From contig NC_017249.1 in the NCBI RefSeq assembly GCF_000284375.1, forward strand, positions 4,938,001 through 5,002,000: a stretch of 64,000 nucleotides of DNA. The letters are read 5' to 3'. Positions within the stretch are counted from its first letter, which is position 1. Each line of letters begins with the position of its first letter. This document shows positions 1-8,834 of the stretch, piece by piece. The DNA comes from Bradyrhizobium japonicum USDA 6 (GTDB taxonomy: Bacteria > Pseudomonadota > Alphaproteobacteria > Rhizobiales > Xanthobacteraceae). The notes below the pieces were generated by a model that did not search any database, was not told the origin of the DNA, and saw only the letters and a list, made by a program, of their open reading frames with translations. The position numbers were made by a program, and so were the translations under genes.

Positions 1-1
1 A

Positions 2-280
2 CGCCCGGTCTATCCCGGCGTGATGATGATCGAAGCAATGGCGCAGACCGCGGGCGTGATCGGCATCACCTCGGTCGAGGGCACCGAGAAGCCGCGCGCG
101 GTGTATTTCCTCACCATCGACAAATGCAAGTTCCGCAAGCCGGTGCTGCCCGGCGATACCATCGAATATCACATGCGTTCGATCGGACGCCGCAAGACGA
201 TGTGGTGGTTTCACGGCGACGCCAAGGTCAACGGCCAGATCGTTGCAGAAGCCGACGTTGGCGCCATGCTGACGGACTGA
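2..280 (+). CDS. fabZ: 3-hydroxyacyl-ACP dehydratase FabZ (5' end cut off)
   Basis: FabZ dehydrates (3R)-hydroxyacyl-ACP in type II fatty acid synthesis in the cytoplasm. The reading frame enters the window already open and gives the last 92 residues. The hot-dog helix motif [11 protein letters not shown] carries the catalytic glutamate and is followed by the family-typical [12 protein letters not shown] strand. The upstream half with the catalytic histidine lies outside the window. In alphaproteobacteria fabZ sits between lpxD and lpxA, which agrees with lpxA downstream on the same strand. Here, however, lpxA starts about 610 bases away, with an antisense gene and palindromic repeats between them. 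The identity is secure and only the 5' boundary is unknown. Confidence 0.95.
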   Translation, partial: RPVYPGVMMIEAMAQTAGVIGITSVEGTEKPRAVYFLTIDKCKFRKPVLPGDTIEYHMRSIGRRKTMWWFHGDAKVNGQIVAEADVGAMLTD

Positions 281-286
281 GCGGGA

Positions 287-649
287 TCAGCTCTTCTGCA
301 AGCGTTCGCGCGCCGGGCAGGCGTAACGGCCGGCTGTGACATCTCGCTTAATATTTTGGTTGAAGAATTGGCCCATGGACGGTGCGTCCAGGAGGCGCTC
401 GGCAGTGTCGGCCGTCACGCCGCAATAGCGGTCATAGGCGCCGTTCACCGCGACGATGAGGTCCTGCCGCGCGCGGTCGTAGCAGACCCGCTGAAGCGCC
501 GTGCTGCGGGTGATGTCGCGGCACTCGAACGTCCCGAGATCGACGAAGCGGCGTTCGCCGGTCTCGACCGTCTCGGAGACGATCGGGGCGGCCGCGAGCT
601 GTGCGAGCAGAACTGCCAGGGCCCTGACCACGATGACTTCAAGCTCCAC
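287..649 (-). CDS. KTSC-domain protein with probable signal peptide
   Basis: A 120-residue product is read from a GTG start at 649. A further upstream ATG at 709 is in frame, but the extension would translate the palindromic repeat at 671-702, so the GTG is preferred. The first 25 residues are hydrophobic and Ala/Leu-rich (VVRALAVLLAQLAAAP), which suggests export. The C-terminal 70 residues follow the KTSC pattern: STALQRVCYD, then YDRYCGV, then SMGQFFNQNIK and a final YAC. KTSC domains are small and of uncertain function, and some occur fused to nucleic-acid enzymes. The gene is antisense to the lpx genes and ends 7 bases after fabZ. The domain call rests on pattern recall only. Confidence 0.6.
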   Translation of the reverse strand: MELEVIVVRALAVLLAQLAAAPIVSETVETGERRFVDLGTFECRDITRSTALQRVCYDRARQDLIVAVNGAYDRYCGVTADTAERLLDAPSMGQFFNQNIKRDVTAGRYACPARERLQKS

Positions 650-670
650 ATGAAGGCGTTGAACGGCTAA

Positions 671-702
671 AGCATGATCCGCAAATCCGAAAGGATCATG
701 CT
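671..702. repeat. Intergenic palindromic repeat, AGCATGATCC family (copy 1)
   Basis: AGCATGATCC and GGATCATGCT form a perfect 10-base inverted repeat around a 12-base loop that contains a CCGAAA core. A related, longer copy lies at 61333-61402 upstream of queF. I recall this GATC-containing palindrome as a very common intergenic element in Bradyrhizobium, but copy number cannot be tested here. Confidence 0.75.
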
Positions 703-714
703 CGAACAATAGCC

Positions 715-756
715 TGAAGCGCGATGACGATTCATCCCAATCTCATCGTGCTTTAG
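715..756. repeat. Second palindromic module next to copy 1
   Basis: AAGCGCGATGA and TCATCGTGCTTTA are imperfect inverted arms around CGATTCATCCCAATC. The module lies 12 bases from the AGCATGATCC repeat, so the two may form a composite mosaic element in the leader of lpxA. A role in transcription or mRNA folding is possible but not shown. Confidence 0.6.
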
Positions 757-893
757 GACGGACGGCTCATCCGGCGCCTGAAACAGGCCGAGATGATACG
801 TCACTGGACAGATCGGGCATAGTCGCGCTAACCACCGGAAAACCGAGCGACTTCAACACATAATCAGACCTTCTTGATGAGTCAGATTGCTTG

Positions 894-1688
894 ATGAGTA
901 AGATTGATCCCACCGCACGGGTCGCGGACGGCGCCGTGATCGGCGAGGGTACCGAGATCGGACCCTTCTGCATCATCGGTCCGAATGCCGTGATCGGTGC
1001 AAACTGCAAGCTGATCGGACAAGTCACGGTCATCGGCCACACCTCGATCGGCGACGGCTGCGTGATCTCGCCCTTCGCGGTGCTGGGCGGCGCGCCGCAG
1101 GACCTCAGCTACAAGGGCGAGCCGACCACGCTCGACATCGGTTCCGGCAACACCATCCGCGAGGGTGCGACGATGAATGTCGGCACCGTCAAGGGCGGGG
1201 GAAAGACGCGCGTCGGCAACGACGGCTACTTCATGAACAACAGCCATGTCGGCCATGACTGCGTGGTCGGCAACAACGCGATCTTCGCGACCTCGGCGAC
1301 GCTCGGCGGCCACTGCGAGATCGGCAATTTCGTCTATATCGGCGGCCTGTCGGCGGTGCATCAGCTCACGCGCATCGGCTCCTATGTGATGGTCGGCGGC
1401 CTCTCGGGCGTGCGCGACGACATCATTCCGTTCGGCCTCGCCAACGGCCAGTATGCGGCGCTGGAAGGCCTCAATCTCATCGGCATGAAGCGGCGGCAGT
1501 TCACCAAGCAGCGGCGCGCGACCGTGCAATCGTTCTACCAAAAACTCTTCCACGGCCCCGGCACGTTCGCCGAGCGGCTCGCGGCGGTCCAGCCGCTCGC
1601 GAGCGAAGACCCCGCGATTGCCGAGATCCTCGACTTCATCGGCAAGCGCAAGCATCGCCCGATCTGTCTTCCCGCCATCGAGAAGTGA
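894..1688 (+). CDS. lpxA: UDP-N-acetylglucosamine O-acyltransferase LpxA
   Basis: LpxA transfers 3-hydroxyacyl from ACP to UDP-GlcNAc, the first committed step of lipid A synthesis. The 264-residue protein has the left-handed beta-helix hexapeptide pattern across residues 1-190 (for example GAVIGEGTEIGPFCIIG). The catalytic-histidine segment NSHVGHDCVVG lies near residue 120, and the C-terminal helical part contains AVHQLTRIG upstream and FYQKLFHGPGTFAERL. The ATG at 894 gives MSKIDPTARV, the usual family N-terminus; an in-frame TTG at 891 is less likely. The stop is 7 bases before lpxI, so lpxA-lpxI-lpxB form one operon, probably with its own promoter in the repeat-containing gap upstream. 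Confidence 0.97.
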   Translation: MSKIDPTARVADGAVIGEGTEIGPFCIIGPNAVIGANCKLIGQVTVIGHTSIGDGCVISPFAVLGGAPQDLSYKGEPTTLDIGSGNTIREGATMNVGTVKGGGKTRVGNDGYFMNNSHVGHDCVVGNNAIFATSATLGGHCEIGNFVYIGGLSAVHQLTRIGSYVMVGGLSGVRDDIIPFGLANGQYAALEGLNLIGMKRRQFTKQRRATVQSFYQKLFHGPGTFAERLAAVQPLASEDPAIAEILDFIGKRKHRPICLPAIEK

Positions 1689-1695
1689 TTTCGGG

Positions 1696-2565
1696 ATGGC
1701 CGCGGGCATGACATCGGCGGCTTCTGAGATTTCGTCGCCGGTCGGCGTCGTCGCCGGCGGCGGGGCCATGCCGTTTGCGGTCGCCGACTCGCTTGCCGCG
1801 CGCGGCATCACGCCGGTGCTGTTCCCGCTGCGGGGCGCCTGCGATCCGACGCGGGTGGAGCAATTCCGCCATCGCTGGATCTCGGTCGGCCAGCTCGGCC
1901 GCGCCATGCGGCTGTTCCGCGAGGAGGGCTGCCGCGATCTGATCTTTATCGGCACGTTGGTGCGGCCCGCGCTGTCCGAAATAAGGTTCGACGTCACGAC
2001 ACTGCGCCTGCTCGGCAACGTCATCCGCGCCTTCCGCGGCGGCGACGATCATCTGTTGTCCGGCGTCGGGCGCATTCTCGAGCAAGGCGGCTTTCGTATG
2101 GTCGGCATCAAGGATGTCGCGCCGGATCTGCTGATGCCCGAGGGCTGCATCAGCCGCGCCTGGCCGAACGACAACAGCAAGGCCGACATCGAGCGCGGCC
2201 GCGCGGTGCTGACCGCGCTCGGCCCGTTCGACATCGGCCAGGCCGCGGTCGTGATCGACGGCCATGTGGTGGCGATCGAGGATATCGAGGGCACCGACGC
2301 GCTGCTCGCGCGCGTGGCCCGCCTGCGCGAGGAAGGTCGCATCCGCGCTGCGGCAGGCCGCGGGGTGCTGGTGAAGGTACCGAAGAGCGAGCAGGATTTG
2401 CGCTTCGACCTGCCGACGATCGGCCCGCGTACCCTGGAGGGCGTCGCTCGCGCCGGACTGGCCGGCATCGCCGTCGTCGCCGGCAACACCATCGCCGCCG
2501 AGCCGCAGGCGATGATCTCGCTCGCCGACGCCAAATATCTCTTCGTCATCGGCCTGACGGCATGA
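1696..2565 (+). CDS. lpxI: UDP-2,3-diacylglucosamine pyrophosphatase LpxI (DUF1009 family)
   Basis: LpxI hydrolyses UDP-2,3-diacylglucosamine to lipid X, replacing LpxH in most alphaproteobacteria. The 289-residue protein begins its family pattern with VGVVAGGGAMPFAVADSLAARG. It continues through GDDHLLSGVGRILE, carrying the acidic residues expected near the active site, and ends with ANTIAAE-like and DAKYLFVIGL segments. The frame is open from 1618, but starts upstream of 1696 would overlap lpxA; an ATG at 1708 is also possible. The location between lpxA and lpxB is diagnostic. The stop overlaps the lpxB start (ATGA), implying translational coupling. Confidence 0.93.
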   Translation: MAAGMTSAASEISSPVGVVAGGGAMPFAVADSLAARGITPVLFPLRGACDPTRVEQFRHRWISVGQLGRAMRLFREEGCRDLIFIGTLVRPALSEIRFDVTTLRLLGNVIRAFRGGDDHLLSGVGRILEQGGFRMVGIKDVAPDLLMPEGCISRAWPNDNSKADIERGRAVLTALGPFDIGQAAVVIDGHVVAIEDIEGTDALLARVARLREEGRIRAAAGRGVLVKVPKSEQDLRFDLPTIGPRTLEGVARAGLAGIAVVAGNTIAAEPQAMISLADAKYLFVIGLTA

Positions 2566-3755
2566 TGCAGAGCCGCGATCCCAAGCGAAGGATCTTCCTG
2601 ATCGCGACGGAGGAATCCGGCGACCGGCTCGGCAGCGCCTTGATGAAGGTGTTGCGCCAGCGGCTCGGCGACGGCGTGCAGTTCGTGGGCGTCGGCGGCC
2701 GGACCATGGCGCGCGAGGGGCTCGAGACGCTGTTTCCGATCGAGGAGCTGTCGATCGTCGGCTTCGCCGCAGTTGCGCAGCAATTGCCGAAGATATTGCG
2801 GCTGATCCGCCAGACCGTGGACGCCGTGCTGGAGGCCGCGCCCGACGCGCTCGTCATCATCGACAGCCCCGATTTCACCCATCGCGTTGCCCGCCGGGTG
2901 CGCGCGAAGAATCCCGCGATCCCGGTCGTCGACTACGTCTCGCCGCAGCTCTGGGCCTGGCGGCCGGGACGGGCGCGGACCATGCTCGGCTATGTCGATC
3001 ATGTGCTTGGCCTGTTGCCGTTCGAGCCGGAGGAATACCGCAAGCTCGGCGGGCCGCCATGCAGCTATGTCGGCCATCCCCTGATCGAGCAATTGCCGTC
3101 GCTGCGCCCGAACGTGGAGGAGCAGCGGCGCCGCGACGGCGAGCCGCCGGTTCTGCTGGTGCTGCCCGGCAGCCGCCGCAGCGAGATCAGGCACCATCTC
3201 GATGTGTTTGGCGCGACGCTCGGACGGCTCCAGGCCGAAGGCCGCGCCTTCGAACTGAAGCTGCCGACCATGCCGCATCTCGAAGCCACCATCCGCGAAG
3301 GCATCGCGGGCTGGCCGGTCAAGCCGCAAATCGTGGTCGGCGAGACCGAGAGGCGCGCCGCGTTCCGAACCGCGCGCGCGGCGCTGGCCAAATCCGGCAC
3401 CGTGACGCTGGAGCTCGCGCTGTCCGGCATTCCGATGGTCACAGCCTATCGCGTCGGGGCGATCGAAGCCTTCATCCTGCGCCGCGCGATCCGCGTCTCC
3501 TCGGTGATCCTCGCCAATCTCGTGATCGGCGAGGATGTCATTCCGGAGTTCTTGCAGGAGGACTGCGTCCCGGAGAAGCTGGCTCCGGCACTGTCGGAGC
3601 TGCTCACCGATACGCCGCTGCGCAAACGACAGGTCGAAGCGTTCGCCCGGCTCGACACCATCATGTCCACCGGCAACAAGTCGCCGAGCGTGCTCGCCGC
3701 CGACATCGTGCTCGCGACGATGCGCAAGGGGCGGCGGCAACAGACGGCTTCGTAG
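2562..3755 (+). CDS. lpxB: Lipid A disaccharide synthase LpxB
   Basis: LpxB condenses lipid X with UDP-2,3-diacylglucosamine to form lipid A disaccharide at the inner membrane surface. The 397-residue length is normal for this GT19 glycosyltransferase. Recognisable segments are the N-terminal IFLIATEESGDRLG, then IIDSPDFTHRVARRVR, VDYVSPQLWAWRPGR and FEPEEYRKLGGPPCSYVGHP. The donor-site region LPGSRRSEI and AKSGTVTLELALSGIPMV follow. The start overlaps lpxI by four bases. The stop codon TAG at 3753-3755 is the first part of the palindromic repeat beginning at 3752, an unusual 3' boundary. Confidence 0.97.
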   Translation: MMQSRDPKRRIFLIATEESGDRLGSALMKVLRQRLGDGVQFVGVGGRTMAREGLETLFPIEELSIVGFAAVAQQLPKILRLIRQTVDAVLEAAPDALVIIDSPDFTHRVARRVRAKNPAIPVVDYVSPQLWAWRPGRARTMLGYVDHVLGLLPFEPEEYRKLGGPPCSYVGHPLIEQLPSLRPNVEEQRRRDGEPPVLLVLPGSRRSEIRHHLDVFGATLGRLQAEGRAFELKLPTMPHLEATIREGIAGWPVKPQIVVGETERRAAFRTARAALAKSGTVTLELALSGIPMVTAYRVGAIEAFILRRAIRVSSVILANLVIGEDVIPEFLQEDCVPEKLAPALSELLTDTPLRKRQVEAFARLDTIMSTGNKSPSVLAADIVLATMRKGRRQQTAS

Positions 3756-3834
3756 GGCAGGCAAAAAGCGTGCCCACCATTTCCTTCTCGGTTGCGGAAA
3801 GATGATGGGCGCGCTTTCGCTTTGCCCACTCTAC
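3752..3834. repeat. 83-base palindromic intergenic element (copy 1 of 2)
   Basis: The element starts GTAGGGCAGGCAAA and ends TTTGCCCACTCTAC. The two halves are imperfect inverted repeats that include GCGTGCCCACCAT on the left and ATGATGGGCGCGC on the right. A clear relative of the same length and ends lies at 10557-10642. It fills nearly the whole gap between convergent lpxB and the SDR gene, so it may double as a bidirectional terminator hairpin. Confidence 0.85.
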
Positions 3835-3838
3835 AGTC

Positions 3839-4602
3839 CTAGGCGAGACCGCCGTCGACCCGAAAACACTGGCTGGTGATACGCTGGCTCTCGTCCGATG
3901 CGAGAAACAGCGCCATGCTGGCGATGTCCTCCGGCGTCACCGCATCGGGAACCGCCTGGCGGGTGCGCAGCTCGGAGATCTTCTGCTCGTCCGGAAACCA
4001 GAGCCGGCGCTGGCGCTCGGTGATCACCATGCCGGGCGCGATCGCGTTGACGCGAATGCGGTCGGGGCCGACTGACCTGGCCAGCGAGTTGGTGAAGCCG
4101 ACGATCGCCGCCTTCGCCGCGGCATAGACCGGCAGCGCCGGCGCACCGCGGATCCACGCCACCGACGACATGTTGATGATCGAGCCGCCGCCGCGCGCCT
4201 GCATCTGCGGCACCACCGCCTGGGTCGCAAAGAAGACGTGCTTGAGATTGACAGCGATCGTCCAGTCGAATTCGGCCGGCGTCACCTCGGCCAGCGCCTG
4301 TCGCTGGTCGTTGGCGGCATTGTTGACGAGGACTGCGGCATCGCCCAGCGATCCGTGCACCCGCGCCATCGCAGCGCGCAAGGCCTCGATGTCGAGGAGG
4401 TCGCAGGGCACAAACAGGGGAGCGGAGCCGAATGTGGCCGCGACGTCCCGTACCAGCGCTTCGCCTGCGCTCGCATCGATGTCGAGGAAGGCGACACGGG
4501 CGCCCTGGGTCGCGAAGGCGCGTACGAAGGCGGCACCGATGCCGCTGGCGCCACCGGTGATCAACACCACGCGGCCGGCAAGGCTGGGATAGATGGTCCG
4601 GG

Positions 4603-4606
<4 letters not shown>
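3839..4606 (-). CDS. SDR oxidoreductase, aldose 1-dehydrogenase-like
   Basis: A 255-residue classical short-chain dehydrogenase. It has the TGGASGIG dinucleotide motif near residue 16, VNNAAND for the NNAG position, Ser in MSSVAWIRG, the catalytic YAAAK pair and APGMVITERQ. The N-terminus MTRTIYPSLAGRVVLITGG and the NNAAND signature resemble Caulobacter-type xylose dehydrogenase, so oxidation of an imported aldose to a lactone or acid is the best guess. ATG at 4606 overlaps the transporter ATPase stop (ATGA); a longer frame to 4642 would intrude into that gene. It is the last gene of the sugar operon. The exact substrate is not readable. Confidence 0.85.
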
Positions 4607-5712
<1,106 letters not shown>

Positions 5713-5722
5713 GACGACCCCA

Positions 5723-6580
5723 TCATTTCACTGCGCCGGCGGTGAGGCCGCGCACGAAGTACCGTCCGCCGAGGAGATAGATCAACAAAGTGGGCAGAGC
5801 TGCGATGATCACCGCGGCGCTCTGCACGCCATGCTGCGGAATGTCCGCAATTGCGGCAGAGAGCGCGATGAGCGCGGCCGTGACGGGCTGCTGCTGGCCC
5901 GTGGTGAATGTCACGCCATAGAGGAACTCGTTCCAGATATGCGTGAACTGCCAGATCACGGTGACGATCAGGATAGGAGCCGAGAGCGGCAGGATGATGC
6001 GCCAGAAAATACGAAAGAACCCGGCGCCATCGATGCGTGCGGCCCTGATCAACTCGTGCGGAATGGCGACATAGTAGTTTCGGCAGAACAGCGTCGTGAA
6101 GGAGAGCCCCTGGATCGTGTGAATCAGCACGAGGCCCGTCAGCGTGTTGATGAGACCGGTGTCCCGCAGCACGATGGTCCAGGGAAGCAGGCGCATCTGC
6201 TGGGGAAGGAAGAGGCCGAGGGTCACGATGCCGTAGATCCAGCTATCGCCGCGAAAGCGCCAGAGCGACACGGCGTAACCGGCGACAGCGCCGAGCAGGG
6301 TCGAGAAAATCGTCGCCGGGATCGTGACGAGCGCGGAGTTCAGCATGTACGGCCGGATGCCGGCGCAGGTCTCGGCGACGCAGAAACCGCTCCAGGCCTT
6401 GGCGTAGTTGCTCCAGGCCAAATGTTGCGGCCAGCCGATCATCGAACCCTGCGCGATCTCCTCGTTGGTGCGGAGAGAGTTCAGGACGACAACAACCAGT
6501 GGCGCGAGATAGGCCGCCGCGAACAATGTCACGACGAGATAGATCAGAATTCGGCTCGGTGCGAAGCTGCGGTCACGCAT
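5723..6580 (-). CDS. Sugar ABC transporter permease, MalG type
   Basis: A 285-residue inner-membrane protein with six predicted helices. The first is ILIYLVVTLFAAAYLAPLVV and the last lies around VIIAALPTLLIYLLGGRYF. The coupling (EAA) loop that contacts the ATPase reads IRAARIDGAGFFRIFWRIIL. The ATG at 6580 (MRDRSF) fits a MalG-like N-terminus; the longer open frame up to 6979 only shadows the MalF-type gene. It overlaps that upstream gene by eight bases. Together with the other permease it forms the heterodimeric channel of a CUT1-like sugar importer. Confidence 0.93.
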   Translation of the reverse strand: MRDRSFAPSRILIYLVVTLFAAAYLAPLVVVVLNSLRTNEEIAQGSMIGWPQHLAWSNYAKAWSGFCVAETCAGIRPYMLNSALVTIPATIFSTLLGAVAGYAVSLWRFRGDSWIYGIVTLGLFLPQQMRLLPWTIVLRDTGLINTLTGLVLIHTIQGLSFTTLFCRNYYVAIPHELIRAARIDGAGFFRIFWRIILPLSAPILIVTVIWQFTHIWNEFLYGVTFTTGQQQPVTAALIALSAAIADIPQHGVQSAAVIIAALPTLLIYLLGGRYFVRGLTAGAVK

Positions 6581-7493
6581 GGGTGGCCTGCCTTCGCTGG
6601 ACATAACGCCACGCCGCATAGGGTAGCAGTACCGCAAGCAGGATGAGCAGCATGAGCACCGCCGCCGCGGCACCCCGGCCGAGCTGGCTGCGCTGGAACA
6701 TGAGGTCGTAGACGACGAGGGCCGGCAGCTGGGTCGCAATTCCCGGCCCGCCATTGGTAAGCGCACGGACGAGGTCGAAGGCCGAGATCGCGAACTGCAA
6801 CTGGACGACGACGACGGTGATGGTGATCGGCCAGAGCGTCGGCAGAATGACCCGCCAATAGGTTCGGACCGGTCCGGCGCCGTCGATCTGGGCGGCCTTG
6901 ATGATGTCGGAATCGACGGAGCGAAGGCCGGCGAGGAAGAGCGCCATGGCGAAGCCGGAGGATTGCCAGATCGCGGCAATCACGATCGTCCAGATCGCCA
7001 TGTCGCGGTCGATCAGCCAGTCGAACCGGAAGGAGGTCCAGCCGAGGTCATGGACGAGCTTCTGGATCCCGATGCCGGGATTGAGTAGCCAGCTCCAGAC
7101 CGTGCCGGTGACGACGAACGACACCGCAAGCGGATAAAGGAAGATGGATCGCAGCACATTCTCGCCGCGAATGCGCTGATCGAGCAGGATCGCAAGCACA
7201 AGGCCGGTGATCAAACTCAGCAGCACGAAAGCACTGCCAAACAGCAGCAGATTGTCGAAGGCAATCTGCCAGTTCCGCGATGCCAGGACCGCGTTGTAGT
7301 TGCGCAAACCCACCCAGCCCGTGACAGGAACAAGCGTGGAGGGGGTGAACGAGATCCAGATCGTCCACAGCGAAAACGAAATGAGATGCGCAGCCGACAA
7401 CAGCAGTGGCACCCAGATCATCAGATATTCGGGCAGCCGGCGCACGAGATCAGACGTCGCCGGCCGCGTTGCTGTGGAGACGGTGTCGGTCAA
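6573..7493 (-). CDS. Sugar ABC transporter permease, MalF type
   Basis: A 306-residue inner-membrane permease. The first helix is near residues 25-50 (MIWVPLLLSAAHLISFSLW). The periplasmic segment TGWVGLRNYNAVL is typical of the MalF/UgpA family, and the EAA loop reads KAAQIDGAGPVRTYWRVILP. It pairs with the MalG-type subunit. The start overlaps the stop of the binding-protein gene by four bases, implying coupled translation. The substrate is unknown. An unrelated family is unlikely. Confidence 0.93.
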   Translation of the reverse strand: MTDTVSTATRPATSDLVRRLPEYLMIWVPLLLSAAHLISFSLWTIWISFTPSTLVPVTGWVGLRNYNAVLASRNWQIAFDNLLLFGSAFVLLSLITGLVLAILLDQRIRGENVLRSIFLYPLAVSFVVTGTVWSWLLNPGIGIQKLVHDLGWTSFRFDWLIDRDMAIWTIVIAAIWQSSGFAMALFLAGLRSVDSDIIKAAQIDGAGPVRTYWRVILPTLWPITITVVVVQLQFAISAFDLVRALTNGGPGIATQLPALVVYDLMFQRSQLGRGAAAAVLMLLILLAVLLPYAAWRYVQRRQATHA

Positions 7494-8776
7494 CGCGAAC
7501 CCTCGACGGCCTCGGCGAGGCGAGTGACCGCCTGCTCCGGCGTGATCGTCTTGTTCTTCACATATTCCGTGAGCACGTCGATCATCGCGGCGGTGAGGCC
7601 GTTTTCCTGCGCCATGTTGTGCGCAAGACTCAGGACGGCCTGATTGTTGGCGACAGCGTCCTTGAGCGCGGCCGCGGTCCGCCGTTGACCATCCGACCAG
7701 CCCTCACCGGAGAGGTCGACATCGGTGCGCACCGGGATCGATCCCGTGATCTGCGAGTACATGGTCTGGATCGCCGGATCCATGACGAGCTGGGCCATCA
7801 ACGTCTGACCGGCCTGGAGATCCGGCTCCTTGCGCTGCCAGAAGATGAAGGCGTCGGCATTCAACAGGAAGACCGGCTTGCCATTGTCGCTCGGGCCCGG
7901 CGTGATCATGAAGTCGTCGAACTTGAAACCGGCGTTGCGCAACACGCCCTGCGCCCACCCGCCCATGATCATCATGCCCATGTCGCCGTCGACGAAGCGC
8001 TTCAAATTGGTGGCGTAGGGTTGGGCGCCGACGTTGGGGTCCATCCAGTTGGCGATCTTGCGGACCTGGACGAAGGCAGCCTTGATCTCGGGGCCCTCCA
8101 GGGCCTTCTTGTCGAGATTCATGATGGCCGCACGGTATGCCGTGGGACTGATGCCGGCCAAAGAGGCCTCGAATTTCTGCCCGTCATCAGGGCGGGTGCC
8201 GCCGTTGGCGATGGGGTAGGTGATGCCGCCCGCCTTCATCTTGTCGGCGAGATCGTTGAAGTCGGCCCAGGTGACCGGGACCTTGTCGGCCTTCGCCTTA
8301 TCCATCGCGCGCTTGGAGAGAAACAGCATGTTGGTGCTGTAGATCTGCAACGGCAGCGCAATCCACTTGCCGCCCGGCTTGTGCAATTTTGCGAGGTCCG
8401 GAGCGACGACCTTTTCGTAGCCGGCGGCCGCGACGAGGGCGTCGAGATCGACGGTCGGGGCGATCTTCGACCAGGCCGCAATCTCGGGGCCCTTCAGCTG
8501 TGAACAGGCCGGCGGATCGCCGGCGATGATCTGAGCGCGCAGCTTGTTCATCATCTCTGTGGTGAAGCCGGGGACGGGCGAGTGCTGCCAGACGCCGCCT
8601 TTCTCCTCGAATTTCTTGCCGAGTGCGGTGATCGCCGCGCCGTCGCTGCCCGCGGACCATTGCGAGATCGCAGTCAGGCGCGGCTTGGCCGCGCCTTGCG
8701 CGCGGGCGAATGCCGGCAATGCGAGTGCGGCCGCAGACCCAGCGAGCAGACGGCGCCTTGTTGTCGTGATCGGCAT
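7490..8776 (-). CDS. Periplasmic sugar-binding protein of ABC importer (family 1 SBP)
   Basis: A 428-residue extracellular solute-binding protein. The N-terminus has a twin-arginine-like signal (TTTRRRLLAGSAAALALP, cleavage likely after AFARA). The mature part follows the MalE/UgpB-like fold pattern, with TAISQWSAGSDGAAITALGK, a central VPVTWADFNDLADKMKAGG and MIMGGWAQGVLRNAGFK before the C-terminal helices. RBS GGGAGGAA lies just upstream of the ATG. It is the first transporter gene after the ROK regulator (58-base gap) and defines substrate specificity, probably a monosaccharide given the aldose-dehydrogenase-like SDR at the operon end. Confidence 0.92.
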   Translation of the reverse strand: MPITTTRRRLLAGSAAALALPAFARAQGAAKPRLTAISQWSAGSDGAAITALGKKFEEKGGVWQHSPVPGFTTEMMNKLRAQIIAGDPPACSQLKGPEIAAWSKIAPTVDLDALVAAAGYEKVVAPDLAKLHKPGGKWIALPLQIYSTNMLFLSKRAMDKAKADKVPVTWADFNDLADKMKAGGITYPIANGGTRPDDGQKFEASLAGISPTAYRAAIMNLDKKALEGPEIKAAFVQVRKIANWMDPNVGAQPYATNLKRFVDGDMGMMIMGGWAQGVLRNAGFKFDDFMITPGPSDNGKPVFLLNADAFIFWQRKEPDLQAGQTLMAQLVMDPAIQTMYSQITGSIPVRTDVDLSGEGWSDGQRRTAAALKDAVANNQAVLSLAHNMAQENGLTAAMIDVLTEYVKNKTITPEQAVTRLAEAVEGSR

Positions 8777-8811
8777 GGCAGTTCCTCCCGGTGTGAACTT
8801 TCTTGGCGCGT

Positions 8812-8827
8812 TGAGCCACGCGGCTCA
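8812..8827 (-). other. Small hairpin between ROK gene and SBP gene
   Basis: TGAGCC-ACGC-GGCTCA is a perfect six-base stem with a four-base loop. It lies just after the ROK stop and 36 bases before the SBP start. With no T-tract it is not a clear terminator. It could stabilise or attenuate the message so that SBP is expressed at a different level from the regulator. Confidence 0.45.
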
Positions 8828-8834
8828 GGGCGTG

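Noticed and set aside
2049..3764. 571-codon open frame antisense to lpxI/lpxB
   Set aside because: Composition of a shadow frame; lpxB is certain.
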